Shown here: positions 1 through 10,498 of the stretch, in pieces | Numbering within the stretch: position 1 is the stretch's first letter | Layout of the letters: each line of letters opens with the position of its first letter | NCBI RefSeq assembly: GCF_002954715.1 | Contig: NZ_MSCP01000001.1 | Coordinates: 708,252-772,251 of the forward strand | Direction: 5' to 3' | From: Aliivibrio sifiae | GTDB taxonomy: Bacteria > Pseudomonadota > Gammaproteobacteria > Enterobacterales > Vibrionaceae | Length of the DNA stretch: 64,000 nt | Translations under genes and position numbers: made by a program | Notes under the pieces: generated by a model | Database searches by the model: none | Told to the model about the DNA's origin: nothing | Seen by the model: the letters and a program-made list of their open reading frames with translations, nothing else

Positions 1-953
1 GAGAATAAACCTACTAAGAATGCTTGGCTTGGTTCGAGATCTATATTAGTTTTATTTACAATTAACTCACATAATTTTGCACGATGTATCGAAAGAGTAT
101 AGAGAGATTGCGGTTTATGCTGTGTAGCATGAGCTACTGCAACAAGCGATACAAATTGACGTAATTTCGTTTCGCCCAAATAGACAAGAGCCTGTTTGAA
201 AGAGGTAATTGGCTTATCAATAACTGAAGATGCATTAACAAAACGCAGTAATTTATAAGACAATGAGACATCTTGAACTAAGTATTTTTCAACGGCTTTA
301 AAATCAACAATTGGAGCTGAAATTTCTTTATACAACTGCATTATTGATAATTGATTTGGTTGAATTGCTCGCTGTTGTAGCATTTCTGGTTTACTAAAAA
401 AGTAACCTTGAAAATAAATAAATCCAGCGGCTTTTGCTTGCTCAAATTCTTCATAAGTCTCTACTTTCTCAGCAAGGAAAGAAATATTGTATTTTTCACA
501 ATGACGAATGAATAATTTTGCCTTTAAAATAGGCGTAGTACGAATATCAAACTTAATAATATCGATATAAGGTAAAAATGGAGTCCATTGAGGATTTGGT
601 TCAAAATCATCAAGTGCTAATTTATAACCACGCTCAGAAAGGGTTTTAACTGCATTAAGTAAATCTTGATTTGGGATGCAATCTTCAAGGATCTCAACCA
701 CTAGATTATGAGAGTTAAACAGCATTGGAACTAAATTAATTAGGCTTTGTTGAGGGAAATTTACAAAGCCTAATTTGTCATTGATTGCATTACACTGTGA
801 GCTTAAAAAATGATCAGATAGTAGTCGACTTGTTGCTTCTTCTGCTTCTACTGCGGGAAACGTATTTTTTGGACCATCTCGGAATAATAATTCGTAACCA
901 ATCGTATTTTTTTTGATGTCTAAGATAGGTTGACGAGCAACATATGAATACAT
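1..953 (-). CDS. EAL-HDOD domain signalling protein (partial, C-terminus off the window)
   Basis: The minus-strand frame reads from an ATG at 953 to the left edge without a stop, so about 317 codons are visible. The N-terminal part resembles an EAL (cyclic-di-GMP phosphodiesterase) domain of the YuxH type, but the signature is degenerate: ELL replaces EAL near residue 21, and DDFE and EKVET replace DDFG and EGVET. The second part, ending at the edge, resembles an HDOD domain (conserved leucines, KLLRFVNA and a YLGE segment). Such proteins act in cytoplasmic c-di-GMP signalling, often without catalysis. The family call is good; enzymatic activity is doubtful. A 61-codon frame starting near 999 overlaps it and is judged a shadow. 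Confidence 0.8.
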   Translation of the reverse strand, partial: MYSYVARQPILDIKKNTIGYELLFRDGPKNTFPAVEAEEATSRLLSDHFLSSQCNAINDKLGFVNFPQQSLINLVPMLFNSHNLVVEILEDCIPNQDLLNAVKTLSERGYKLALDDFEPNPQWTPFLPYIDIIKFDIRTTPILKAKLFIRHCEKYNISFLAEKVETYEEFEQAKAAGFIYFQGYFFSKPEMLQQRAIQPNQLSIMQLYKEISAPIVDFKAVEKYLVQDVSLSYKLLRFVNASSVIDKPITSFKQALVYLGETKLRQFVSLVAVAHATQHKPQSLYTLSIHRAKLCELIVNKTNIDLEPSQAFLVGLF

Positions 954-1066
954 AAACGTTATTCTCTACAGCGTGTTGAATCGAATCTGGCCTCATCATA
1001 ATCTCTTTATTAAGAAAAGACTATGATTCTCCTTATTCCAGAATAAGAGTGAGTGATTAATGTGAT

Positions 1067-1792
1067 TTATTTAAAACTTTTTTCATGAAGTGTGTATATA
1101 TTGTTCTTATATTCAAGAATCGAACCTTGGGTATACCAATCGCCAAGCACAATACGAGTCATCTCTTGATTATTACACGTAAAAACATGGGTGTCAGGGC
1201 GATGAGTATGGCCATGTATCAGCCTTTTCACACCTTCTTCAGACATAATTCTTTCAACTTCACTTTGAGTGACATCCATAATCGTTAGTTCTTTATGTTG
1301 CTTCTTTTCTTTGATTTTATCTTGTACGTTTTTAACGATACGTTGACGTATAAAAAGAGGGATACGATTGAACACCCATTGGAGCCACGGCTGGTGAACT
1401 TTTGCACGGAACTCTTGATATTTGATGTCATCAATACAAAGCGTATCACCATGCATGATTAACACTTTTTCACCATCCATATCAATTACGGTGTGATCTG
1501 CTAAAAGTTGAACTCCGGTTTCTTTACAAAAACGTTTATTCAATAAAAAGTCTCGATTTCCTTGAATGAAGTAGCATTCAATACCTTGTTGAGTTAACGC
1601 CTTAAATGCATCTTTAATTACAACATTAAATGGTGAGTTATCATCATCGCCAATCCAGAATTCAAATAGATCACCTAATACATAAAGCTTTTTTGCGTGG
1701 ATAGCTTCATTGCTCATAAAATCTAGAAAGCAATCGGTAATTTCAGGTCTAAGAGGGGAGAGATGGAGATCAGAGATAAATAAAATAGTCAT
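1067..1792 (-). CDS. lpxH: UDP-2,3-diacylglucosamine diphosphatase LpxH
   Basis: This is a metallophosphoesterase of 241 residues, the usual LpxH length. It hydrolyses UDP-2,3-diacylglucosamine to lipid X in lipid A synthesis at the inner face of the cytoplasmic membrane. Visible metal motifs are DLHL at residues 8-11, GDLFEFW near 40, GNRDF near 79, MHGD near 114 and HGHTHRP near 194. It lies directly downstream of ppiB on the same strand, 64 bp away, the arrangement seen in vibrios. A hairpin in the gap may reduce read-through from ppiB. Confidence 0.95.
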   Translation of the reverse strand: MTILFISDLHLSPLRPEITDCFLDFMSNEAIHAKKLYVLGDLFEFWIGDDDNSPFNVVIKDAFKALTQQGIECYFIQGNRDFLLNKRFCKETGVQLLADHTVIDMDGEKVLIMHGDTLCIDDIKYQEFRAKVHQPWLQWVFNRIPLFIRQRIVKNVQDKIKEKKQHKELTIMDVTQSEVERIMSEEGVKRLIHGHTHRPDTHVFTCNNQEMTRIVLGDWYTQGSILEYKNNIYTLHEKSFK

Positions 1793-1817
1793 AAAATGCT
1801 TTTGGTTTAATAGGATG

Positions 1818-1846
1818 ATGCCAGCTTTAATTTATAAAGCTGGCAT
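1818..1846 (-). terminator. Hairpin between ppiB and lpxH
   Basis: Perfect 12-bp arms (ATGCCAGCTTTA and its complement) surround a 5-base loop. There is no strong T-run on the minus strand, so this could be an attenuator or RNA-stability hairpin rather than a full terminator. Confidence 0.5.
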
Positions 1847-1856
1847 AAAAACAGAA

Positions 1857-2354
1857 TTATTCTGTAATTGTAGTACCAGTGATGAATACTTCTTCAACTG
1901 GAACATCTTGGTGTACATAACCGTAGTTACCTGTTGCAACACCTTTGATTTTATTTACTACGTCCATGCCTTCAACAACTTCAGCGAATACACAGTAACC
2001 CCAACCATCCATAGACTCAGATTTAAAATCTAGGAATTTGTTGTCGTTAACGTTGATGAAGAATTGAGAACTTGCTGAATGCGGTTCCATAGTGCGAGCC
2101 ATTGCTAATGTGCCTACTTTGTTGCTTAGGCCATTGTTTGCTTCGTTTTTGATTGTTGCACGGCTAGTTTTTTCTTCAAGACCAGCTGTCATGCCGCCGC
2201 CTTGAACCATAAAGCCATCAATTACACGGTGGAAAAGAGTGTTGTCGTAGAAACCTTCTTGACAGTATTGTAAGAAGTTAGCACAAGTTGCTGGTGCTTT
2301 ATCTTCGTGAAGCTTAACTGTGATGTCACCAAAAGATGTGTGAAGGATGATCAT
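1857..2354 (-). CDS. ppiB: Peptidyl-prolyl cis-trans isomerase B (cyclophilin)
   Basis: A 165-residue single-domain cyclophilin without a signal peptide, hence cytoplasmic. It catalyses proline cis-trans isomerisation during folding. The hallmark [14 protein letters not shown] segment around residues 41-54 and the SSQFFIN segment near 95 are intact. The gene is divergent from cysS, with about 150 bp between the two starts that must hold both promoters. The assignment is secure by length and motif. Confidence 0.96.
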   Translation of the reverse strand: MIILHTSFGDITVKLHEDKAPATCANFLQYCQEGFYDNTLFHRVIDGFMVQGGGMTAGLEEKTSRATIKNEANNGLSNKVGTLAMARTMEPHSASSQFFINVNDNKFLDFKSESMDGWGYCVFAEVVEGMDVVNKIKGVATGNYGYVHQDVPVEEVFITGTTITE

Positions 2355-2502
2355 GAAATTACCTTTGTAATTGTATTTAAATAGAATTTGATTTTACCTA
2401 AGATTAAGGAGGATCTACAGGGAATTTTCTTGCTATCATTACTTAATATAGGTTTAATAGCCTTTATATATCCTTTAAACAAATAATGAGTAAAAAAAGA
2501 GC

Positions 2503-3891
2503 ATGTTGAAAATATATAACTCACTTACACGTCAAAAAGAAGAATTTAAACCAATTACCGAAGGTAAAATCGGTATGTATGTGTGTGGGGTTACCATTTA
2601 CGACTTGTGTCATATTGGTCATGGCCGTACGTTTGTCTCTTTTGATGTGATTTCTCGTTATTTACGTTTTTTAGGTTACGATCTTACTTTTGTTCGTAAC
2701 ATTACAGATATTGACGATAAAATTATTAAACGTGCTGCTGAAAATAGCGAGACGTGTGAAGCATTAACTGAGCGTCTAATTGCTGATATGCATGCTGATT
2801 TCGATGCACTAAATATGAAACGCCCAGATGTAGAGCCAAGAGCTACTGAATATATTACTGAAATTGTAGAGTTAGTTGAACGTTTGATTGAACGTGGTTT
2901 TGCTTATGTTGCATCAAATGGCGATGTAATGTTTGAAGTGAAAAAGTACGACGAATACGGTCGTCTCTCTCGTCAAGATCTTGAGCAACTTCAAGCTGGT
3001 TCTCGTGTCACTATTGAAGAAGCAAGCGTGAAACGCAGTGGCATGGATTTCGTATTATGGAAAATGTCTAAGCCTGGCGAACCGACATGGGAATCTCCAT
3101 GGGGGCCTGGTCGTCCAGGTTGGCATATTGAATGTTCTGCGATGAACTCTTCTATTTTGGGTAATCACTTTGATATTCATGGTGGTGGTTCTGACCTTAT
3201 GTTCCCACACCACGAAAATGAAATTGCTCAGTCATGCTGTGCACATGATTCTAAGTACGTAAATACTTGGATGCACAGTGGTATGGTAATGGTTGACCGT
3301 GAAAAAATGTCTAAGTCATTAGGCAACTTCTTTACTATCCGTGATGTATTAGCGCATTACGACTCAGAAACGGTTCGCTACTTCTTAATGTCTGGTCATT
3401 ACCGCAGTCAATTGAATTACAGTGAAGATAACTTAAACCAAGCTCGTGCATCACTAGAGCGTTTGTATACCTCTTTACGTGGTCTTGATTTAACGGTTAC
3501 TGCTGCTGGTGGTGAAGAGTTTGTTTCTCGTTTCTCAACGGCAATGAATGACGACTTTAATACACCAGAAGCTTATTCTGTATTGTTTGAAATGGCGCGT
3601 GAAGTAAACCGCTTGAAGACAGAAAACGTCGAAGCCGCATCGAAGCTTGGTGCTCTGATGCGTGAATTAGCTGAGGTTTTAGGCTTATTATCTCAAGATC
3701 CAGAAACTTTCTTGCAAGGCGATAGTGGTAGCGATGATGAAGTCGCTGAAATTGAAGCATTGATTAAAGCTCGTAATGATGCTCGTGCAGCAAAAGATTG
3801 GGCAGCCGCTGATGCGGCTCGTGATGCTATCGCAGCATTAAATATTGTTCTTGAAGATGGCGCTGAAGGTACGACATGGCGTCGTAAATAA
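2503..3891 (+). CDS. cysS: Cysteinyl-tRNA synthetase
   Basis: A class I aminoacyl-tRNA synthetase of 462 residues that charges tRNA-Cys. The HIGH motif is at residues 37-40, the KMSKS loop at 268-272, and the zinc-site residues include the early CGVT cysteine and the HHENE stretch. The length matches the bacterial family. The start is the ATG at 2503; the gene is single and followed by a hairpin terminator before tdk. Confidence 0.97.
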   Translation: MLKIYNSLTRQKEEFKPITEGKIGMYVCGVTIYDLCHIGHGRTFVSFDVISRYLRFLGYDLTFVRNITDIDDKIIKRAAENSETCEALTERLIADMHADFDALNMKRPDVEPRATEYITEIVELVERLIERGFAYVASNGDVMFEVKKYDEYGRLSRQDLEQLQAGSRVTIEEASVKRSGMDFVLWKMSKPGEPTWESPWGPGRPGWHIECSAMNSSILGNHFDIHGGGSDLMFPHHENEIAQSCCAHDSKYVNTWMHSGMVMVDREKMSKSLGNFFTIRDVLAHYDSETVRYFLMSGHYRSQLNYSEDNLNQARASLERLYTSLRGLDLTVTAAGGEEFVSRFSTAMNDDFNTPEAYSVLFEMAREVNRLKTENVEAASKLGALMRELAEVLGLLSQDPETFLQGDSGSDDEVAEIEALIKARNDARAAKDWAAADAARDAIAALNIVLEDGAEGTTWRRK

Positions 3892-3910
3892 GATAAGCAG
3901 TTTTATATAA

Positions 3911-3936
3911 AGGGCTGGTATTTCCAGCCTTTTTTA
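3911..3936 (+). terminator. Rho-independent terminator after cysS
   Basis: A GGCTGG/CCAGCC hairpin with a short loop is followed by a run of six T residues, 20 bp past the cysS stop. Confidence 0.85.
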
Positions 3937-3972
3937 TTACCAAATTTTTAAACTTTAATAGAGGACACATTT

Positions 3973-4551
3973 GTGGCTCAAATGTACTTTTATTACTCGG
4001 CAATGAATGCGGGTAAATCAACAACACTTCTTCAATCATCTTTTAATTACCAAGAGCGCGGAATGAACCCAGCGATTTTTACTGCTGCTATTGATGATCG
4101 TTATGGTGTAGGGAAAGTGAGTTCTCGTATTGGCTTAGATGCAGATGCACATTTATTTAATACCGATATGAATTTGTATGAAACGATTAAAACACTTCAT
4201 GAAGAAAGTAAATTGCATTGTGTTTTAATTGATGAGTGTCAGTTCTTAACAAAAGAGCAAGTTTATCAATTGACTGAAGTGGTCGATAAACTGCATATTC
4301 CAGCGTTGTGTTATGGACTGCGAACTGACTTCTTAGGTGAGTTATTTGAGGGCAGTAAGTACTTATTATCATGGGCTGATAAATTAGTTGAACTAAAAAC
4401 AATTTGTCATTGTGGCCGTAAAGCTAACATGGTTATCCGCACCGACGAACATGGTGTAGCGATAGCGGATGGTGATCAAGTCGCTATTGGCGGTAATGAG
4501 CTATATGTATCGGTTTGCCGAACTCATTATAAAGAAGCGCTAGGTAAGTAA
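3973..4551 (+). CDS. tdk: Thymidine kinase
   Basis: A 192-residue type II thymidine kinase that phosphorylates thymidine in the salvage pathway. It shows a Walker A segment (SAMNAGKST, residues 9-17), the LIDECQF Walker B region near 88, the YGLRTDF lasso region and a zinc site formed by CHC near 145 plus CRTH near 185. It begins with GTG at 3973, preceded by AGAGGA; the product then starts [16 protein letters not shown], matching the family start exactly. A terminator follows. Confidence 0.96.
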   Translation: MAQMYFYYSAMNAGKSTTLLQSSFNYQERGMNPAIFTAAIDDRYGVGKVSSRIGLDADAHLFNTDMNLYETIKTLHEESKLHCVLIDECQFLTKEQVYQLTEVVDKLHIPALCYGLRTDFLGELFEGSKYLLSWADKLVELKTICHCGRKANMVIRTDEHGVAIADGDQVAIGGNELYVSVCRTHYKEALGK

Positions 4552-4581
4552 TACTTGCTCCAATAATTTTTCTTGATAAAG

Positions 4582-4619
4582 AAAAGGCCCAGATCATCAT
4601 AATGAATTGGGCCTTTTTT
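4582..4619 (+). terminator. Terminator after tdk
   Basis: The arms AAAAGGCCCA and TGGGCCTTTT are followed by T residues. The hairpin sits between tdk and the convergent chitinase gene and may serve both strands. Confidence 0.85.
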
Positions 4620-4641
4620 ATAGTAGTTTTATAATAGAGTA

Positions 4642-7179
4642 CTAATTACAAGTAGAAATGCCTACTTCCTTCCACACTCCCCATTCGCCAGAAGTTGATG
4701 GGTCGTTACCTTGAGTCCACCATTTTGCTTCCCATGTTTTTCCTGCTTGAGATACTTGATTGCCACCAGTGTAAACCGCTGTTGCATCCCATGCATTGTC
4801 ACAAGTTACAGGTGGATTTCCAGCATCTTTTAGTACAGTAACGTTTACTGTTGCTGTATGTGATGCTTGACCATCATTTGCAGTTACTGAGAATGGTAGC
4901 GGAGTATCTGTCGTATAAGGACCTGCAGTAAAAGTTACTTTAGAGCCGGTAATTGTAGCATTAATTCCTGACGGAACTGTCCACGTAAATGTTAGTGGAT
5001 CGCTATCAACATCAGTAGAAGAAGATGCATCTAGTATAACGACATCACCTTTATTGACAGAGCTTGGTGCAATAATTGCTGCCACTGGTGGGGTATTAAC
5101 AGGTCCTGTTCCTTCAACGGTTACTGCTACAGAGACTAAATCAGAAGCTGTTGCGCCTTCATTATCTGTTACTGTGAGAGTGAATTGAAGAGTTTCAGAT
5201 TGAGTAAGCCCATCAGTTACAAAGCTTGCATTAACCGTATTTTGGTTCGTTAGTGTTACTGCTGGTCCAGAGGTTTGAGCCCAAGCATAAGAGGCAATAG
5301 TTCCATCACTGTCTGATGATAAAGAGCCATTAAGCTGAACAGTGGTAGGTGCTGTGATTGCAATATCGATTCCAGCATTAGCAAGTGGTTTCTTATTTTT
5401 AGGAGGAGTGACTGTACCGTCACCAGCAAGACCTTCTTGCATTGCATTTAGAATATCACCATTATCAGCGTCAATTTCCCATGCAAATAAACCACCTAAA
5501 CCGAGTGAACGAACGTATTCACCTTTAGCAAGTACAGATTGTTTATTATCATAAGTGATTAAATCACCATTGCTTGGGTCATAAGCATATGCCGCTTGAG
5601 CAATATCATCATAACCAACTTCAACGCCTGCTTTATTCACGTAATTAGATACAACATCTTTGTAATCAATTACACCTGCTTCCCAAGAGCCAGCTACCTT
5701 ACCATTACCAACACCAGTCATTGGGTTTGTTGGATCGGTCATGCTGTCACGAGTAACTCCACTCCAACCACGAGCATACATTGCTGCACCAACGACTAAT
5801 TTTTTAGCGTCAACACCTTGAGCAAGTAATAAGTCAATCGCATTAGTGATTGTATAAGCAGGGCCTTTACGAGGTTCGCCTTTGTCATCTAACCCTGTAC
5901 CATCACATTCGGCTTGCGACATATGAGAACCACAATTTAATGCAGTTTGATGGCCAACAACATTATTCCAACCGCCGAAGAAGTCATAAGTCATCGCAAA
6001 AATATAATCCATATATTGAGAAGCTGCTGCATAATCAACATCTTCAATCTTATCGTAACCAGCACCAATGGCAGAAGTTAACTCATAAGTTTTTCCGGTT
6101 TCTGCACTTAGTTCATCAAGCATTGTTCTTAGTTCTTGCATTAGAGCTACATAAGCAGGGCCGTCATTTACAGGATCACCACCAGTTGCACTTGCACCAT
6201 CACCACCAGGGAACTCCCAATCGATATCTACACCATCATAAAATTTCCATGTTTTAAGGAATTTTTTAACTGAAGCTACAAAGATGTCTCGTTTGGATTT
6301 ATCAACAAAGTCATAGAAAGGATCTGATAAGGTCCACCCACCGATTGATGGAACAATTTTAAGATCAGGATAGCGTTGTTTAAGTGCCATCATTTGACCA
6401 TAAGTTCCTTTATAAGGAGTACTATGAACATGACCTGATTGAGGTTGTGGCATTTGAACCGCAGCCCATGGGTCATGAATGACGACTTCGTAATCAGGAG
6501 TACCAGCACAAGCGCGGTTTAGTGCTGCTAAGCTATTGCCATTCTCTATTTCTCCTAATGATGGGTTAGGGCCACAAATAGGAATAAAGCCATAAAGGAT
6601 ATGAGTGAGGTTCTGTGCTGGAATTTGGTCAACAGCAAACTTACGACCATAAACCCCCCATTCAACAAAATAAGCACCAGAAACCATACCTGTAGGAGTC
6701 GTGTAATTTCCATTGGCTGGATCTACATTCATTGGCAATGGGTCTAAATGACTGCCATCTGTATCTGCAACTACAATATCTTTAGGAGCACTTGTACTAC
6801 ATTCCTCTGCGGCTCCTGTTCCATTACATAGTTGAACCGTCATTGAATATTGGCCGCCTTGTCTTATTTGCAAAACGGTTGATGCTTTTTGTGATGCTGT
6901 TGCTGCAATCGCTTCTTCATGAACGATTTGACCATTTAATAAAACTTTCCATGTTTCAGCTGATTCGCCAGACCAACGATCCCAAGTTACTGGTACTTCA
7001 GCAAACTCTTTTATTGTAACTAAACTTTTATATGAAGTTGCCGCTTGATCTACATCGATAATTGAAAAATCACTTTCCATCCAAGAAATAATGGCTTGGC
7101 CAGGGACGGCTGCATAGCTTGGAGCTGATAGAGCAAGGGCTACTGCTGCTGAGCAAATCCCTAGTTTATTTTTAAACAT
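4642..7179 (-). CDS. Secreted chitinase, ChiA-type GH18 with PKD-like repeats and chitin-binding domain
   Basis: An extracellular endochitinase of about 845 residues. The start at 7179 is preferred over the ATG nine bases upstream because AAGGA then lies 8 bases away. The order is: Sec signal peptide ending near SYAA; N-terminal ChiA Ig-like domain (to about 155); GH18 barrel with the catalytic YDGVDIDWE motif near 315-323; two PKD/Ig-like modules (about 600-690 and 700-785, each with SSD-type segments); and a C-terminal CBM5/12 module containing the WEAKWWTQGNDP signature. It should release chitooligosaccharides from chitin. It is monocistronic, with a long upstream gap for regulation. Confidence 0.93.
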   Translation of the reverse strand: MFKNKLGICSAAVALALSAPSYAAVPGQAIISWMESDFSIIDVDQAATSYKSLVTIKEFAEVPVTWDRWSGESAETWKVLLNGQIVHEEAIAATASQKASTVLQIRQGGQYSMTVQLCNGTGAAEECSTSAPKDIVVADTDGSHLDPLPMNVDPANGNYTTPTGMVSGAYFVEWGVYGRKFAVDQIPAQNLTHILYGFIPICGPNPSLGEIENGNSLAALNRACAGTPDYEVVIHDPWAAVQMPQPQSGHVHSTPYKGTYGQMMALKQRYPDLKIVPSIGGWTLSDPFYDFVDKSKRDIFVASVKKFLKTWKFYDGVDIDWEFPGGDGASATGGDPVNDGPAYVALMQELRTMLDELSAETGKTYELTSAIGAGYDKIEDVDYAAASQYMDYIFAMTYDFFGGWNNVVGHQTALNCGSHMSQAECDGTGLDDKGEPRKGPAYTITNAIDLLLAQGVDAKKLVVGAAMYARGWSGVTRDSMTDPTNPMTGVGNGKVAGSWEAGVIDYKDVVSNYVNKAGVEVGYDDIAQAAYAYDPSNGDLITYDNKQSVLAKGEYVRSLGLGGLFAWEIDADNGDILNAMQEGLAGDGTVTPPKNKKPLANAGIDIAITAPTTVQLNGSLSSDSDGTIASYAWAQTSGPAVTLTNQNTVNASFVTDGLTQSETLQFTLTVTDNEGATASDLVSVAVTVEGTGPVNTPPVAAIIAPSSVNKGDVVILDASSSTDVDSDPLTFTWTVPSGINATITGSKVTFTAGPYTTDTPLPFSVTANDGQASHTATVNVTVLKDAGNPPVTCDNAWDATAVYTGGNQVSQAGKTWEAKWWTQGNDPSTSGEWGVWKEVGISTCN

Positions 7180-7793
7180 AAATAACATCCTTGATTAATT
7201 AACCCTTAACGGATTTCTGCTGAAAAATTCAGCATTACTACTATCTTTGTTTATATTTTATAAATTACCAATTGTGATGCTGAGTTTGGTAGCAATCTAG
7301 GATAATCAACATGTTTGATTTGTAATGCAGTCAAAATAATGAAGAGTCGGTCTAAAATTTATGCTTTATGTATTGCGTTACTTAAGGAGCTTAATTATTC
7401 GATTTAATTAACTTTTAAGCTCTTAAATCGACATTGGTTAGTGTCTTTATCTATCTTTTTGGTGAATTTTTGGTTTTCTATTCTTATTTTTAATGTTCTT
7501 TTAGTAGAAGTAGTGTGAAATTTTATTTTTTTATAGTGCAACTGCGCTCATATTTACTAAAAGGTTAAAATGTGGTCGTTTATACTGCTGATTGTGATGT
7601 TTTTAAAAATTATCAGGCGTTTTGTAACAAAAATGTGGCAAATTACTTCAATGATTGATAATGTTTCCCACAATTCTTCGAAGGTTTTTATGTTTTTTAA
7701 GCGTATTTCACGTTTTTAGATAATAAATGATTGGCAAGTCGTTTTGCCCGAAGAGTGTCATGGATGCTAAATAAAATGTATTGGAGTTAATGC
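7180..7793. promoter_or_regulatory. Divergent regulatory gap between chitinase and oppA
   Basis: About 610 bp of AT-rich sequence without a credible ORF separates the two divergent genes. It must contain both promoters, and the length suggests substantial regulation or a long oppA leader. The oppA ribosome binding site is TTGGAG about 9 bases before its ATG. No convincing CRP-type palindrome was seen by eye. Confidence 0.5.
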
Positions 7794-9458
7794 ATGTATA
7801 AGAATAAAATAACACAAGCGATCTTGCTTGGTGGCCTGTCACTAACACTTGCTGGCTGTGGAGATAAAACCGCAGAGCAACCAGTTAAAGAAACTAAACC
7901 TGCTGAAAAACCAATGTCGACCGAAGTGGTTTACGCTGATGTTCAAGAGCTGACTCGTGGTAATGGTACTGAAGTCGCAACTCTTGATCCTCACAAATCT
8001 CAAGGTGTGCCTGAATCTCACGTTATTCGTGATTTACTTGAAGGTCTTGTTAACCAAGATGCTGAAGGTAACACTATTCCTGGTGTCGCAGAAAGTTGGG
8101 AAACAACAGACAACAAAAAATTCATTTTTCACTTGCGTAAAGACGCTAAGTGGTCAAACGGCGATCCTGTAACTGCGGATGACTTTGTATACAGCTTCCA
8201 ACGTGCTGTTGATCCTGCCACTGCATCTCCTTACTCTTGGTATATGGAATATACTAAGATGGCGAACGCTAAAGATATCGTTGCGGGTAAAAAAGACAAG
8301 AGTGAGCTTGGCGTTAAAGCGATAGATGCAAATACGTTAGAAGTTCAACTTGATACTGCTGTTCCTTATTTTGTTAAAATGATGGGTCATACAACAGTAA
8401 AACCTGTTCATAAAGCAACGATTGAAAAATTTGGTGACCAGTGGACTAAGCCTGGCAATTTTGTTGGTAATGGTGCATATGTTGTTAATCAATGGGTTGT
8501 GAATGAGCGTTTAGAATTGGTTCGTAATGAACAATATTGGGATAACGCGAATACGAAAATAAATAAAGTAACGTTCTTACCTATTGAAAATCAGGTTTCA
8601 GAAATGAATCGTTTCCTTTCTGGTGAATTAGACTTTACAAATGAATTGCCTGTTGAGCACTTTAAACGTCTGAAAAAAGAAGAGCCAGGATCAGTTTCAG
8701 TTGTTGGTAGTCTATGTACTTACTACTATTCATTTAACACGAAAAAAGCACCATTCGATGATGTTCGTGTTCGTAAAGCAATTTCTTATGCTATTGACCG
8801 TCCAATTATTTCTGATGTGATTTTAGGACAAGGTCAAAAACCTGCGTATTTCTTAACACCAGAAATTACAGCAGGCTTTAACCCTGAACTTCCTGCCTAC
8901 GGTAAAATGACGCAAGATGAACGTAATGCTGAAGCAAAACGTTTATTAGCAGAAGCAGGTTTCGGTCCTGAAAACCCACTGAAATTTACACTTCTATATA
9001 ATACATCTGAAAACCATAAGAAAATTGCAGTTGCTGCAGGCTCTATGTGGAAGAAGACACTTGGCCTAGAAGTTGTTTTAGAAAACCAAGAATGGAAAAC
9101 CTACCTAGATTCAAAAGACCAAGGTCAATTTGAAGTGGCACGTGCCGGTTGGTGTGGTGATTACAATGAAGCATCTGCTTTCTTAACATTGATGGTTAGT
9201 AAGAATACAACTGGTGGTCAGCATTATGGAAGTGCTGAATATGATGCATTGATTGAAAAAGCATTAGCCTCAACATCAGAAGAAGAACGTACAGCTATCT
9301 ACCTACAAGCTGAACAGCTATTGGCGAAAGATATGCCGATAGCACCGATCTACCAGTACGTTAAGTCTCGTCTATTATCCCCACAAGTAGGTGGTTTCCC
9401 AACCGGAAATGCGGAAGAGAAAATCTACTCAAAAGATCTATATATCAAAGCTAAGTAA
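7794..9458 (+). CDS. oppA: Oligopeptide ABC transporter, periplasmic binding lipoprotein OppA
   Basis: A 554-residue SBP family 5 protein that captures peptides for the Opp importer. The signal sequence ends in a lipobox (LAGC, cysteine near residue 22), so it is predicted to be a lipoprotein, followed by a charged linker. The internal FVYSFQRAVDP and DDVRVRKAI segments are characteristic of the family. It heads oppABCDF; a hairpin separates it from oppB, consistent with making more binding protein than membrane components. Confidence 0.95.
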   Translation: MYKNKITQAILLGGLSLTLAGCGDKTAEQPVKETKPAEKPMSTEVVYADVQELTRGNGTEVATLDPHKSQGVPESHVIRDLLEGLVNQDAEGNTIPGVAESWETTDNKKFIFHLRKDAKWSNGDPVTADDFVYSFQRAVDPATASPYSWYMEYTKMANAKDIVAGKKDKSELGVKAIDANTLEVQLDTAVPYFVKMMGHTTVKPVHKATIEKFGDQWTKPGNFVGNGAYVVNQWVVNERLELVRNEQYWDNANTKINKVTFLPIENQVSEMNRFLSGELDFTNELPVEHFKRLKKEEPGSVSVVGSLCTYYYSFNTKKAPFDDVRVRKAISYAIDRPIISDVILGQGQKPAYFLTPEITAGFNPELPAYGKMTQDERNAEAKRLLAEAGFGPENPLKFTLLYNTSENHKKIAVAAGSMWKKTLGLEVVLENQEWKTYLDSKDQGQFEVARAGWCGDYNEASAFLTLMVSKNTTGGQHYGSAEYDALIEKALASTSEEERTAIYLQAEQLLAKDMPIAPIYQYVKSRLLSPQVGGFPTGNAEEKIYSKDLYIKAK

Positions 9459-9486
9459 TTATTAGTAACTAAAACTATAAAAAAAG

Positions 9487-9514
9487 CCACTGCACGCAAG
9501 ATAGCGTGTAGTGG
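9487..9514 (+). terminator. Attenuating hairpin between oppA and oppB
   Basis: 11-bp arms (CCACTGCACGC and GCGTGTAGTGG, with one wobble) surround a 6-base loop. There is no immediate long T-run, which suits partial termination or 3' end protection of the oppA message. Confidence 0.6.
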
Positions 9515-9563
9515 TTAGATCTATCTCTATTTTATTTTTTGTCACAGACTGGAAGAGTGAATT

Positions 9564-10484
9564 ATGTTTCAATTCATTATCAAACGGATCCTTGAAGCAA
9601 TCCCAACTATGTTGGTATTGATCACCATCTCATTTTTCTTAATGAGGTTTGCCCCTGGTAACCCATTTTCTACTGAGCGTCCACTTCCACCAGAAGTAAT
9701 GGCGAACATTAATGCAAAATATGGTTTAGACAAACCAGTATTTGAACAATACACCACCTATCTTGGTAATATTTTACAAGGTGATTTTGGACCATCATTT
9801 AAATATCAAGATTATACAGTAAATGAGCTTGTTGAAGCTGCATTACCAGTATCTGCGAAAGTCGGTTTCTTTGCTTTTATTTTTACGGTTGTTCTTGGTG
9901 TATCTATAGGTACATTAGCTGCATTGAGGCAAAATACTTGGCTCGATTATAGCATTATGTCCACCGCCATGGTCGGGGTGGTAATGCCATCCTTTGTATT
10001 AGCCCCAGCACTTATTTATCTATTTTCTATTGAGCTTGGTTGGTTCCCTGCTGGGGGCTGGCATGATGGTTCATTTAAATACATGTTCTTACCAATTATG
10101 GGGATGTCATTTCTTTATGTAGCAACATTTGCTCGTATTACCCGAGGTAGTATGATTGAAACGCTTAATAGTAACTTTATCCGTACAGCTCGTGCAAAAG
10201 GGTTAAGTTACCGCTACATAGTTCTAAAACATGCGTTAAAACCAGCAATGCTTCCTGTTGTTTCTTATATGGGGCCGGCATTCGTAGGTATTATCACTGG
10301 TTCAGTTGTTATCGAAACCATTTTTGGTTTACCGGGTATTGGTAAGTTATTCGTAAATGCAGCTTTCAACCGTGATTATTCGTTAGTAATGGGGGTGACT
10401 ATTTTAATTGGTTTCCTATTTATCTTATTCAACGCCATTGTTGATGTATTACTAGCAGTAATTGACCCGAAAATTCGTTATTAA
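9564..10484 (+). CDS. oppB: Oligopeptide ABC transporter permease OppB
   Basis: A 306-residue inner-membrane permease with six predicted hydrophobic segments. The EAA loop reads RTARAKGLSYRYIVLKHALK (about residues 208-227), the site that contacts the OppD/OppF ATPases. The start MFQFIIKRI is typical of OppB/DppB proteins. It lies 14 bp before oppC in the same operon. Confidence 0.95.
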   Translation: MFQFIIKRILEAIPTMLVLITISFFLMRFAPGNPFSTERPLPPEVMANINAKYGLDKPVFEQYTTYLGNILQGDFGPSFKYQDYTVNELVEAALPVSAKVGFFAFIFTVVLGVSIGTLAALRQNTWLDYSIMSTAMVGVVMPSFVLAPALIYLFSIELGWFPAGGWHDGSFKYMFLPIMGMSFLYVATFARITRGSMIETLNSNFIRTARAKGLSYRYIVLKHALKPAMLPVVSYMGPAFVGIITGSVVIETIFGLPGIGKLFVNAAFNRDYSLVMGVTILIGFLFILFNAIVDVLLAVIDPKIRY

Positions 10485-10498
10485 TAGGGGACGGACGT

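Noticed and set aside
5850..6257. 135-codon plus-strand ORF opposite the chitinase gene
   Set aside because: Histidine/glutamine-rich composition typical of an antisense reading of the GH18 domain; no ribosome binding site.
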